Positions 18,236 to 26,673 of a stretch of 64,000 nt of DNA are shown here, piece by piece. This DNA comes from Acinetobacter higginsii. Its GTDB lineage: Bacteria > Pseudomonadota > Gammaproteobacteria > Pseudomonadales > Moraxellaceae. The position numbers and the translations under genes are program-made. The stretch lies in NCBI RefSeq assembly GCF_000369525.1, contig NZ_KB850072.1:2349377-2413376 (forward strand), written 5' to 3'. Each line of letters opens with the position of its first letter. Position 1 is the first letter of the stretch. Under the pieces are notes generated by a model, which worked only from the letters and a program-made list of their open reading frames with translations, ran no database searches and had not been told where the DNA came from.

Positions 18236-20275
18236 TTAACGTTTCAACAATGCTTTTAAGTTGGCAAGGTACTGCTGAGCTTGTTCTTTTGGATCAACAT
18301 TGGGTGCCAGTTTCTTTTTACGACCATGCCACTCCAAATCATCTTGTGGCATCTCGTCCAAGAAGCGGCTTGGCGTCATTTGACGCATTTGTCCACCATT
18401 CTTACGCTGCTCAGCAAGGGTCAGTGTTAAGCCTTGACGGGCACGAGTAATGCCTACATACATCAAGCGGCGTTCCTCTTCGACCGTTTCCGATGCAATC
18501 GAGTTCTTATGTGGTAATAGCTCTTCTTCCAAGCCAATCATATACACATAAGGGAATTCTAAACCTTTGGCGGCATGCAAGGTTAGTAAGTTCACTTTAT
18601 CGGTATCTTCTTCTTCCTGCTGCTGCTCAAGCATATCTAGCAGTACCAATTTTCGAATCACACTTTCAATATTTTTCTCATCGACATCATCAGTACGATT
18701 CAACAAATTTTGAATACTGCTATACAAGCTTTCAATACTGTCGAGCTTGGTTTTCTCTTGTGCAGGGGTTGCTGCCTGCTCACGGATATAATCGATATAG
18801 CCTGCTTCGTTGATCATCTGACGAACTTTCGGCATTGGCTCATCATCATCAAGCAATTCACGGGTAAATGTCGCGATAAAATCAGCAAACTCATGTAATT
18901 GTGTTGCTGCTTTCTTCGGTAACACCATGCTTAAACGTTGGTCTGACGATGCAGTTAATAAAGACAAGGTATTTTCTTGAGCAAATAAACCGAGTTTCTC
19001 TAACGTCACTGGGCCAATGGCACGCTTAGGCGTATTGATAATACGTAAGAAGGCACTGTCATCTTCAGGGTTAATGATGAGGCGTAAATAGCTCATCACA
19101 TCCTTAATTTCGGCACGCGCGAAGAAAGACTGTCCACCTGATAACTTATACGGAATTTGCATCTGACGAAGCTGAGTTTCAATCACACGGGCTTGAAAGT
19201 TACCGCGATACAGCACTGCATAATCTTTCCAGTTTTTACCATTCATCAGCTTATGCGTGATCAGATCTTTAACCACACGTTCTGCTTCATCATCATCATT
19301 TAAACAAGTGATCACACGAATGGTTTCACCGTGACCTTTATCACTCCATAGTTTCTTATCGAAAATATGCGGATTATTTTCAATTACAGCATTGGCCGCT
19401 TTTAAGATACGGCTGGTCGAGCGATAGTTCTGCTCCAGCTTAATCACTTTAAGATTGTGGAAATCATCTTTTAACAAGGCCATGTTTTCAGGCTTTGCAC
19501 CACGCCAAGCGTAAATAGATTGGTCATCATCACCTACAGCGGTAAACTGTCCCATCACCCCAACTAAAAGCTTAACGAGGGTATATTGCGCAGTGTTGGT
19601 GTCTTGATATTCATCCACTAATAAATAACGAACACGGTTTTGCCATTTGTCACGCACTTCGGCATTTTCCTGAAGTAAACGTGTTGGCATCACGATCAAG
19701 TCATCAAAGTCTACGGCATTATAGGCACGCAAATTACGCTCGTAGAGCTGATACAGATGTGCAAACTGGACATCCTCAACCGTTTCACAAGTTGAGTGAG
19801 CTTGTTCAGGGACGATCAGATCATTTTTCCAGTCTGAAATTTTCTTCATCGCCTTGGCGAGCAGCTCTTTGCTCTCCGCACCTGATAAATTGTCACGCTG
19901 CATCAAATCCATCAAGATTCGTTTACAGTCATCGGCATCTAAAATCGAAAAATTGTTTTTAAGTGGTAAATGTTTTAATTCGAGGCGGAGTAAATTTAAC
20001 CCAAAAGTATGGAAGGTCGAGACCGAAAGCCCTTTGGCTTCTTCACGTGAGAGTAACTTACCCACACGCTCTTTCATTTCACGCGCCGCTTTATTGGTAA
20101 AAGTCATTGCGGTGATACGATAGGCAGGAATACCACACTGTTGTACCAAGAAAGCAACTTTTCGGGTAATTACAGAGGTTTTACCTGAACCTGCCCCTGC
20201 AAGTACCAACAATGGCCCCTGAACATATTTCATGGCCTCAAGTTGCTTGTCATTAAGTTGACTGGCAGATGACAT
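18236..20275 (-). CDS. rep: ATP-dependent DNA helicase Rep
   Basis: Superfamily 1A 3'-5' helicase that helps replication forks past bound proteins. The 679 residues align along their whole length with E. coli Rep (673): Walker A AGAGSGKT at 26-33, TFTNKAAREM, DEYQDTN from 221, GDDDQSIYAWRGA, LEQNYRS, NLLTLHAAKGLEF and YVGITRAR. It is Rep rather than UvrD because of the KISGGQSFFARAEIKD and FLDEMPQDDLEW stretches, the latter like the end of E. coli Rep. It may be co-transcribed with dut. Confidence 0.94.
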   Translation of the reverse strand: MSSASQLNDKQLEAMKYVQGPLLVLAGAGSGKTSVITRKVAFLVQQCGIPAYRITAMTFTNKAAREMKERVGKLLSREEAKGLSVSTFHTFGLNLLRLELKHLPLKNNFSILDADDCKRILMDLMQRDNLSGAESKELLAKAMKKISDWKNDLIVPEQAHSTCETVEDVQFAHLYQLYERNLRAYNAVDFDDLIVMPTRLLQENAEVRDKWQNRVRYLLVDEYQDTNTAQYTLVKLLVGVMGQFTAVGDDDQSIYAWRGAKPENMALLKDDFHNLKVIKLEQNYRSTSRILKAANAVIENNPHIFDKKLWSDKGHGETIRVITCLNDDDEAERVVKDLITHKLMNGKNWKDYAVLYRGNFQARVIETQLRQMQIPYKLSGGQSFFARAEIKDVMSYLRLIINPEDDSAFLRIINTPKRAIGPVTLEKLGLFAQENTLSLLTASSDQRLSMVLPKKAATQLHEFADFIATFTRELLDDDEPMPKVRQMINEAGYIDYIREQAATPAQEKTKLDSIESLYSSIQNLLNRTDDVDEKNIESVIRKLVLLDMLEQQQEEEDTDKVNLLTLHAAKGLEFPYVYMIGLEEELLPHKNSIASETVEEERRLMYVGITRARQGLTLTLAEQRKNGGQMRQMTPSRFLDEMPQDDLEWHGRKKKLAPNVDPKEQAQQYLANLKALLKR

Positions 20276-20430
20276 CGGTTATACCTCTCTCGTTTCCGAG
20301 CCTGATTTTTCGAGCACAATTATAGACATCTCTGTTTTAGAATCCCAATAGTAAATCTAGGGATATGTATAAATTATGATGCCTTATCCAAATAACACGC
20401 CGTAGCTTGTCGTCTATTTTGATCTGCAAT

Positions 20431-20458
20431 AAAAAAACCACCCGAAGGTGGCTTTTTT
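20431..20458. terminator. Terminator downstream of the OmpA-family lipoprotein
   Basis: CCACC and GGTGG around CGAA, flanked by AAAAAAA and TTTTTT, so symmetrical. On the minus strand it closes the gene at 20473-21126 before rep. Confidence 0.88.
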
Positions 20459-20472
20459 GAAATCAGTAAAAA

Positions 20473-21126
20473 TTACTGTTTAGCATAAATGCTGATTTCT
20501 ACACGGCGGTTTTGCTCTTTACCAGCAGCAGTCGCGTTTGAAGCAATCGGGTTCGCTGAACCTAAACCTTGTGCATCGATACGGCTACCAGAAATGCCTT
20601 GACCAGCTAAGTAGTTTTTCACTGATTGAGCACGCGCTTGAGATAATGGGATGTTGATTGAGTCATTACCCGTGTTATCTGTATAACCCGTTACAAGGAT
20701 CGCACTCTTGTTATCTTCACCTAAAGTCTGCGCTACTTTGTTTAAAGTACCGTAGAAGTTCGGTTTGATGTTCGATTTGTTCGTATCAAACGTAATGCTA
20801 CCAGGCATGATTAATTGTACAGAACCATCTGGGTTACGGCCTACTTCTACACCAGTACCCGCCATTTGCTCACGTAATTTTTTCTCTTTATTATCGAGAT
20901 ACAAACCACCAGCACTACCAAGAATTGCACCAATTGCCGCAGCACGGTTGTTTTGCTTACTCGTATTTGCGTTACCCTTAGAAACACCATAACCTGCAGC
21001 AGCACCGATTAATGCACCTAAAGCTGCTTTATCGTATTCTACGCCACCAATGTTATTACCAGTCGTTTGGCAACCAGAAAGTACCAAGCCAGCCCCTACG
21101 AGTGTTGAAATTACTAATGCACGCAT
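20473..21126 (-). CDS. OmpA-family lipoprotein, YiaD-like
   Basis: Outer-membrane lipoprotein that should bind peptidoglycan. The 217 residues show a signal ending in LVLSGC (lipidated C19), a glycine-zipper region (ALGALIGAAAGYG and AIGAILGSAGGLYLD, about 35-80) and a C-terminal OmpA domain: ITFDTNKSNIK, GYTDNTGNDSINIPLSQARA and the EQNRRVEISI ending, whose Asp and Arg residues bind diaminopimelate. This architecture matches YiaD. It is a single-gene unit with its own terminator and a 270-base upstream gap. Confidence 0.9.
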   Translation of the reverse strand: MRALVISTLVGAGLVLSGCQTTGNNIGGVEYDKAALGALIGAAAGYGVSKGNANTSKQNNRAAAIGAILGSAGGLYLDNKEKKLREQMAGTGVEVGRNPDGSVQLIMPGSITFDTNKSNIKPNFYGTLNKVAQTLGEDNKSAILVTGYTDNTGNDSINIPLSQARAQSVKNYLAGQGISGSRIDAQGLGSANPIASNATAAGKEQNRRVEISIYAKQ

Positions 21127-21516
21127 TGCGTTGCTCCTGTCTATGTATTTTGTTGTCTGGACAAATGATGAATGAGAAAATGGTGCTAGACCATTGATTT
21201 TTTGTTAATAATAAACACTTTATTTGTAGTTTTGTAATATTTTGATGCATTTTACTTGATTCAAGCAACACAATTTCTCCATTGTTATACCCATCTCATA
21301 ACAAACACAAAATGAGAAATAAATCACAAAATAAAAAACATGCAATTTACAAGCAAACTTGACAAGATCATCTCGACCTTTGACCAATAAAAACCGATGT
21401 ACGCATTTGAATATATAAAAAATGTCAATAACTTAAAATATACAGTTGTATTTCAACATCTGTTGTTTATAGTTGGAACATCTCTTTTTCAAACATATGC
21501 ACTCAAGGTTCGATTT

Positions 21517-22431
21517 ATGGCTACCGCTAATAAAAAAGCATCCCTATTGCAAAAAGTCAGTAAAGGATTAACCGTTAGTTCTGTGATTACAGGCAGTACC
21601 TTCTTTCATGGACCACCAGTACTTGCTTTAGGCCTCACCAAATTATTTAAACAATCTGCAAAAGTAGATGAAACAAATATTCAAATTACCAACAGTTGGT
21701 TAGGGGTAAATAACTGGTTAATTGACCATGTTCTGCCAAATTTACAATGGGACATCAGTATTGATGAACAACTTGATCTGAATTTGCAGGGGCGATACTT
21801 GATGATGTGTAATCATCAAAGTTGGGTCGATACCACTGTGAATCAGTATTTCGGTTTAACCCGTATGCCACTTACTCGCTTCTTTACCAAGTGGGAACTT
21901 ATTTTTATTCCCTTTGTAGGACAAGCTTTCAAAATATTGGGTTTCCCAATGATGAAACGGCATAGTAAAGAGCAGATTGCTAAAAATCCAGAGCTAAAAT
22001 CACGCGATATGCTGGAAGCGCGTAAAGCCTGTGAACAGTTGCTTAGCCAACCTTTTACCTTATTAAATTATTTAGAAGGCACTCGCTTTACTGCTGAAAA
22101 ACATGCTGCACAGCAATCCCCTTTTCAAAACCTCCTCAAACCCAAAGCGGGTGGTTTGGCCTTGGCGCTCAGTATTCTGGGGGATCAAATTGATGCATTA
22201 GTCGATATGACAATTGTGTATCCTGATGGTGCACCCGGTTATGGCGAATTCTGGTTGGGAGATGTGTCACGTATCGCTGTCGATTTGCGTAAAATAGAAA
22301 TTCCAGACTGGGTACTCGGCGGTAACTATGAGGATGACCCTGTCTATCGTGAACGTTTCCAAAAATGGGTTGATCAAATCTGGACTGAAAAAGACCAGCT
22401 GATTTCACAAATGAAAGCAAAATATAATTAA
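21517..22431 (+). CDS. 1-acyl-glycerol-3-phosphate acyltransferase family protein (YihG/PlsC-like)
   Basis: Predicted membrane-bound phospholipid acyltransferase. The ATG at 21517 is chosen because AAGG lies 8 bases before it; the frame is open 40 codons further up but those codons look non-coding. The 304 residues carry the acyltransferase box NHQSWVD (H100 and D105), a central FPMMKR and EGTR at 187-190. It resembles YihG-type proteins more than the short PlsC. It is followed after 27 bases by the arginine-helix membrane protein. Possible role as OlsA partner for the OlsB-like gene is speculation. Confidence 0.84.
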   Translation: MATANKKASLLQKVSKGLTVSSVITGSTFFHGPPVLALGLTKLFKQSAKVDETNIQITNSWLGVNNWLIDHVLPNLQWDISIDEQLDLNLQGRYLMMCNHQSWVDTTVNQYFGLTRMPLTRFFTKWELIFIPFVGQAFKILGFPMMKRHSKEQIAKNPELKSRDMLEARKACEQLLSQPFTLLNYLEGTRFTAEKHAAQQSPFQNLLKPKAGGLALALSILGDQIDALVDMTIVYPDGAPGYGEFWLGDVSRIAVDLRKIEIPDWVLGGNYEDDPVYRERFQKWVDQIWTEKDQLISQMKAKYN

Positions 22432-22458
22432 TATTCTCATCAGGAATTGAGTAAAGAC

Positions 22459-23517
22459 ATGACCCAGCAGGACTCAGGACAAAACTCTAAATATAACTAT
22501 GTCAATCCGAACAGTGTGTTTTTCAAACTGTTCCTCGTCTATGACATTTTCATGGTGTTTATTATTGTTTTTAACTTGTTCTGCCTAGGTATGAACTTTT
22601 TCCTGATGAGTAATATCGGGGCATGGTTTTTTAATTTCATCCATCTCTCCAGTGTGCTGGATTTTTATCGTACCCATTTACACCCTTGGGTGATTACCAC
22701 TGAAGCATGGTTCATTATCTTTCTGATTGTTGAACTGGTTGTGCGCTGGATCATCTCAATTGCACAAAAACATCATGCCCGTTGGTGGTTTTTCCCCTTT
22801 ATTCACTGGTATGAAATCTTAGCCATCATTCCGCATTTACGTTTCCTGCGTTTATTCCGTGCAGGAATTATCGCCTACCGACTACATGAACTTGGTTATA
22901 AGGTTGTGCCAGATGGCATACGTATCAAAGCTCTATTCTATTATCGCGTGGTGATGGAAGAGCTGTCTGATCGTGTCGTCATTACTGTGATTGATGGCAT
23001 TCGACACGAATTGCAAACCAGCTCTAGTCATAAAAAAATTATTCATGATCTGGTTGATCATCATCGGCAACTGTTTACTGTGACGCTGACTTCAATGTTG
23101 CAAGAATCTTTGGCCACCGCCCTACAACAACAGCAACCGGTGATCACCCAAAAAGTTGGTATTATCGTCAATCAAGCCATAGAAGATACCCCTGAACTGA
23201 CGCAGTTATTGCGTCTAATCCCGATTGTGGGTGGTCGTATTGAACAACAAATACAAAGTATTGGGCAACGATTAGGGGAAAATATCAGCGCAGGTCTGAT
23301 TGAACCCTTTACAGCAGGTTCAGTACAAAGACCAAATGAAAACTATCAGTTTATTGCAGAGCAAGTCAGTGAGCTGAATATTGACAATCACTACTTGGAG
23401 GAATTAGTCGAATCTGTTGTATTTGAAAGCCTCGAAGCGATTAGAAAACAGGTAAAAGTCAAACAATGGCAGCAAACTTTGCAAGAATCTGATCAATTGG
23501 ATAAAAAAGCAGAATGA
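22459..23517 (+). CDS. Membrane protein with S4-like arginine helix; function unknown
   Basis: A 352-residue protein (start at ATG 22459; a TTG at 22447 is possible). The first 140 residues hold two clear hydrophobic segments (about 21-50 and 80-101), the second containing E92 and R96, then HWYEILAIIPHLRFLRLFR with arginines at 128, 131 and 134, every third residue, as in the S4 helix of voltage-sensor domains. The order acidic S3-like helix then arginine S4-like helix resembles ion-channel sensors, but no pore segment is visible. The remaining 200 residues are soluble, helical and glutamine-rich. It lies between the acyltransferase and minC on the same strand. Confidence 0.6.
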   Translation: MTQQDSGQNSKYNYVNPNSVFFKLFLVYDIFMVFIIVFNLFCLGMNFFLMSNIGAWFFNFIHLSSVLDFYRTHLHPWVITTEAWFIIFLIVELVVRWIISIAQKHHARWWFFPFIHWYEILAIIPHLRFLRLFRAGIIAYRLHELGYKVVPDGIRIKALFYYRVVMEELSDRVVITVIDGIRHELQTSSSHKKIIHDLVDHHRQLFTVTLTSMLQESLATALQQQQPVITQKVGIIVNQAIEDTPELTQLLRLIPIVGGRIEQQIQSIGQRLGENISAGLIEPFTAGSVQRPNENYQFIAEQVSELNIDNHYLEELVESVVFESLEAIRKQVKVKQWQQTLQESDQLDKKAE

Positions 23518-23634
23518 TTACAAGAAAAATTACCAATCAAGCTAGAGAATTCGTGTAATTTGTTCTAGCATTTGCTTTTATTTACAACACGCTTCAACAC
23601 AATAGAGCGCTTAAAAAGCCCTGAAGGATAAATT

Positions 23635-24354
23635 ATGGCTGATATACGGATTACGGGCAGAATGGTGAATTTTAGTCGACTGACTTTCGACACAAATGAC
23701 CATAATGCAATCCGACAGCAACTTAGCGATACACTGAATGAAGGTTCTTATATCGGTACACTCGTCATTATTGACAGTACCGTTGAACAAGAGCTGATTG
23801 CGTTAATTCAGCTTTTAATTGATTTAGGTTTACAACCGATGGCCGTCATTGATGGCATTTTGGGTGATGAAGCTCGGGCGATTCAATTCCCTGTTCTCCC
23901 TGCCGACCAGCCCTTACAACGCATCAAGGCATCTAAAGAACAAGTGGTTGATCATGCTCCTGTAAAAACAGCGGATAATGCTGCAATACAAACACCACAA
24001 AAAAACACATCGAATGCATATATCACCTCTTATCATGATGAGATTTTGCGTACAGGCCAATGTTTGGTCCAAGATCAAGGCGATATTATCTTAAATGCGG
24101 GCATGAATAGTGGATCAGAAGTGATTGCATCTGGAAATATTCACATTTATGGCAATGCTCGTGGTAGAGTCATTGCAGGTGCAGGTGGGCAAGCTGCGGC
24201 ACGTATTTTCTGCCATTCGCTCGAAGCAGAATTAATCTCTATTGCAGGGACTTATTGTGTAGCAGATGATATTCCCAAAGATATGATCAAAAAGCCTGTA
24301 CATATTTATTTAAATAACAAGCAAGAACTTGAATTTGAAGCCTTGCAGTTTTAA
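23635..24354 (+). CDS. minC: Septum site-determining protein MinC
   Basis: FtsZ-ring inhibitor that prevents division at the poles. The 239 residues have the N-terminal FtsZ-binding domain (1-110), a variable linker rich in Thr, Gln and Asn, and the C-terminal beta-helix ([41 protein letters not shown]) that binds MinD and dimerises. Length is typical. It is the first gene of minCDE, with 74 bases to minD. Confidence 0.95.
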   Translation: MADIRITGRMVNFSRLTFDTNDHNAIRQQLSDTLNEGSYIGTLVIIDSTVEQELIALIQLLIDLGLQPMAVIDGILGDEARAIQFPVLPADQPLQRIKASKEQVVDHAPVKTADNAAIQTPQKNTSNAYITSYHDEILRTGQCLVQDQGDIILNAGMNSGSEVIASGNIHIYGNARGRVIAGAGGQAAARIFCHSLEAELISIAGTYCVADDIPKDMIKKPVHIYLNNKQELEFEALQF

Positions 24355-24428
24355 TTTATTGAATTGAGTTTTAAAAGCACCAAATAAGCCCTTTTAGGGG
24401 CGTATGACCATAAATAGGAGTGGATTCG

Positions 24429-25241
24429 GTGGCCAAAATTGTTGTCGTAACGTCAGGCAAAGGTGGTGTAGGTAAAACTACAACAAGCGCATCTTTTGCA
24501 ACAGGTTTAGCCCTACGTGGTCATAAAACTGTTGTGATTGATTTCGATGTAGGTTTACGTAATCTAGATTTGATCATGGGCTGCGAACGCCGCGTAGTTT
24601 ATGATTTCGTTAATGTTATTAATAATGAAGCACGTTTACAGCAAGCGCTGATCCGTGATAAAGAGATTGAAAACTTATACATTCTCCCTGCATCACAAAC
24701 CCGTGATAAAGATGCCTTGAGTGATGAAGGTGTTGCACGTGTGATTGATGAACTTTCTCAAGAGTTTGATTACATTATCTGCGACTCTCCTGCAGGTATT
24801 GAACGTGGTGCGATTTTAGCAATGTATCATGCTGATGAAGCCATCATTGTAACTAACCCTGAAATTTCATCTGTACGTGACTCAGATCGTATTATTGGTA
24901 TGCTGGACAGCAAGACCAAAAAAGTTGAACAAAACGAAGGTCGTATCCGTAAGCACTTATGTATTACACGTTTTAACCCAGAGCGTGCTGATAAACAAGA
25001 AATGCTTACAATCGATGATATTTCGAAAGATATTTTACGTGTGCCAACTTTGGGTGTCATCCCTGAGTGTCCGAGCGTACTTCAAGCATCAAACGAAGGT
25101 AAACCAGTGATTCTGTATACAGAAGAAAAAGCTGGCCAAGCTTATGATGACTTAGTGGCTCGCTTCCTTGGCGAAGACCGTCCTTATCGACACATTGCAG
25201 TACAGCCAAAAGGTTGGTTAGCTAGACTATTTGGAGCGTAA
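24429..25241 (+). CDS. minD: Septum site-determining protein MinD
   Basis: Membrane-bound ATPase that recruits MinC and oscillates with MinE. The start is the GTG at 24429, 8 bases after AGGAG, which gives 270 residues and the standard N-terminus MAKIVVVTSGKGGVGKTT; the earlier GTG at 24420 sits inside the ribosome site and is unlikely. Deviant Walker A GKGGVGKT at 10-17, D38-type VIDFDVGLRNLD, CDSPAGIE and the C-terminal amphipathic membrane helix (GWLARLFGA) are present. Confidence 0.97.
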   Translation: MAKIVVVTSGKGGVGKTTTSASFATGLALRGHKTVVIDFDVGLRNLDLIMGCERRVVYDFVNVINNEARLQQALIRDKEIENLYILPASQTRDKDALSDEGVARVIDELSQEFDYIICDSPAGIERGAILAMYHADEAIIVTNPEISSVRDSDRIIGMLDSKTKKVEQNEGRIRKHLCITRFNPERADKQEMLTIDDISKDILRVPTLGVIPECPSVLQASNEGKPVILYTEEKAGQAYDDLVARFLGEDRPYRHIAVQPKGWLARLFGA

Positions 25242-25243
25242 TT

Positions 25244-25516
25244 ATGGCAGGATTCTGGAGTAAACTTTTTAGCAGTGATGAAAAGCCATCAAGTGCACAA
25301 ACTGCCAAAGATCGTTTAAAGGTAATTGTTGCCTCTGAACAAGGTTTAGGCCGTCGCCTAGGCCAGGACAAAATCGACCAGATGAAAAAAGAAATCATGC
25401 AGGTGGTGAGTCGTTATGTTCGTGGTGTGGATGAACAGCATATTCAAATGCAGGTTCGTTCAGAAGCAAATATCGAAATGTTAGAAATGAATATCAATTT
25501 ACCTGAAGATCGATAG
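25244..25516 (+). CDS. minE: Cell division topological specificity factor MinE
   Basis: Stimulates MinD ATPase to drive pole-to-pole oscillation. The 90 residues have a short amphipathic N-terminus (MAGFWSKLF), the anti-MinCD helix (TAKDRLKVIVASEQG) and the topological specificity domain that ends in beta-type EANIEMLEMNINLPED. It begins 2 bases after the minD stop, so translation is coupled. Confidence 0.96.
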   Translation: MAGFWSKLFSSDEKPSSAQTAKDRLKVIVASEQGLGRRLGQDKIDQMKKEIMQVVSRYVRGVDEQHIQMQVRSEANIEMLEMNINLPEDR

Positions 25517-25638
25517 AAGTTTTTTCATTAGCGATTTTTCGCAAATAAAGGCAGAATACGCGGGTGGATTTGGAAAGTAGGACTTTCCCCACTTCAAGTA
25601 TTTTGCCTTTATTATTTTATAAGACTGAGGAGATTGTC

Positions 25639-25926
25639 ATGGCATTATCACAGCCAGCAACTTTCAATGAAGAGTGGTCAGATGAGCGTGTGTTTGCCTA
25701 CCTTAACCAACTTCCTCCAACTGGCGTAAATGCTGACTTTCATGTGCTTTATCATGCATTCAAACATATGCGTCCAAATGACTATGAGCGCTTGATTACC
25801 CAGTTTTTGGCAGATGGTCGTGACTTGAATGCAACCAACCCTGAAGGACAGCGCATTCATGATGTGATTGCACAGTTCCCACGCCAAAAAGATGGTTTCT
25901 TGGAAGTCTTGGCAAAATTTGCTTAA
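25639..25926 (+). CDS. PA4642-family conserved protein
   Basis: A 95-residue protein of the small family typified by Pseudomonas PA4642. Start at ATG 25639, after a good GGAGA site; the frame runs on upstream without one. Recognisable features are WSDERVFAYLNQLPP, NADFHVLYHAFKHMRPNDYERLI and FLADGRDLNATNPEGQ. It is soluble and largely helical with no catalytic motif. It lies 122 bases after minE and may have its own promoter. The family is recognised; its role is unknown. Confidence 0.7.
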   Translation: MALSQPATFNEEWSDERVFAYLNQLPPTGVNADFHVLYHAFKHMRPNDYERLITQFLADGRDLNATNPEGQRIHDVIAQFPRQKDGFLEVLAKFA

Positions 25927-26074
25927 TTGCTTTCCCCCAATAATGCCATATGATTTATCTGTGCTATTGTTATCAGATCTTAATGATGTGGCATTATGTA
26001 AAACCGCCGTGTTACCAATTCGCTGTAATTTATTAAAATAAAACCAAAAACAACTCTATTTTCCAAGAAAGACA

Positions 26075-26608
26075 ATGACAAACACGAACCATCATTTAAT
26101 TGAATCACCTCCAATAAACCACCATCTTGCTGATCTGAGAATTATCAGTATGAAACGGTTTATCATCTTATCCATCACTTCATTTGGTTTATATCAAATC
26201 TGGTGGATGTTTAAAGCATGGCGTTTTTTTGCGATCAAAGATAATTTAAATATTATGCCTGCCGCACGTGCCATTTTTTCAATTTTCTTTTTATATTCGC
26301 TGTTTAACAAGATTCAAAACTATGCCCAAGCAAATGGCTATACCCGGTCATTTTCATCAGCATGGATGTTCGTTGGCTATCTACTCATAATATTTGCCTA
26401 CTATCTGCCTGATCCTTATTGGTTGATTACCCTATTCGATTTCATTTTCTTAATCCCTGCTTTTGTCGCATTGAATTATGCAAAAATCCAATCCACAGAC
26501 CTCAATGCAATTCGTCAAGAAAAACTCGGGGCTGGACATATCATTGTCGTTGCAATTGGTTCTTTGTTTTGGCTATTCATCTTAATTGGTCTTTTTACTC
26601 GGGTCTAA
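26075..26608 (+). CDS. Small multi-pass membrane protein of unknown function
   Basis: A 177-residue protein with four or five hydrophobic helices: about 27-45, 66-80, 94-112, 115-135 and 155-174. The beginning SMKRFIILSITSFGLYQIWWMFKAWRFF resembles the DUF4234-like pattern in which a Lys-Arg helix is followed by tryptophans. A 25-residue N-terminus rich in His and Asn precedes the first helix. No catalytic motif is visible. A terminator follows at 26631, so it closes this rightward block before the leftward ftsK. Confidence 0.6.
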   Translation: MTNTNHHLIESPPINHHLADLRIISMKRFIILSITSFGLYQIWWMFKAWRFFAIKDNLNIMPAARAIFSIFFLYSLFNKIQNYAQANGYTRSFSSAWMFVGYLLIIFAYYLPDPYWLITLFDFIFLIPAFVALNYAKIQSTDLNAIRQEKLGAGHIIVVAIGSLFWLFILIGLFTRV

Positions 26609-26630
26609 TCCCCCCAGTTCTTTTACAAAT

Positions 26631-26662
26631 AAAAAAAGCCTCTATCAATAGAGGCTTTTTTT
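26631..26662. terminator. Bidirectional terminator before ftsK
   Basis: AAGCCTCTAT, CA, ATAGAGGCTT with A and T tracts on both sides. It ends both the small membrane protein gene and the leftward ftsK gene, whose stop is 12 bases away. Confidence 0.9.
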
Positions 26663-26673
26663 AGCAGATAATT

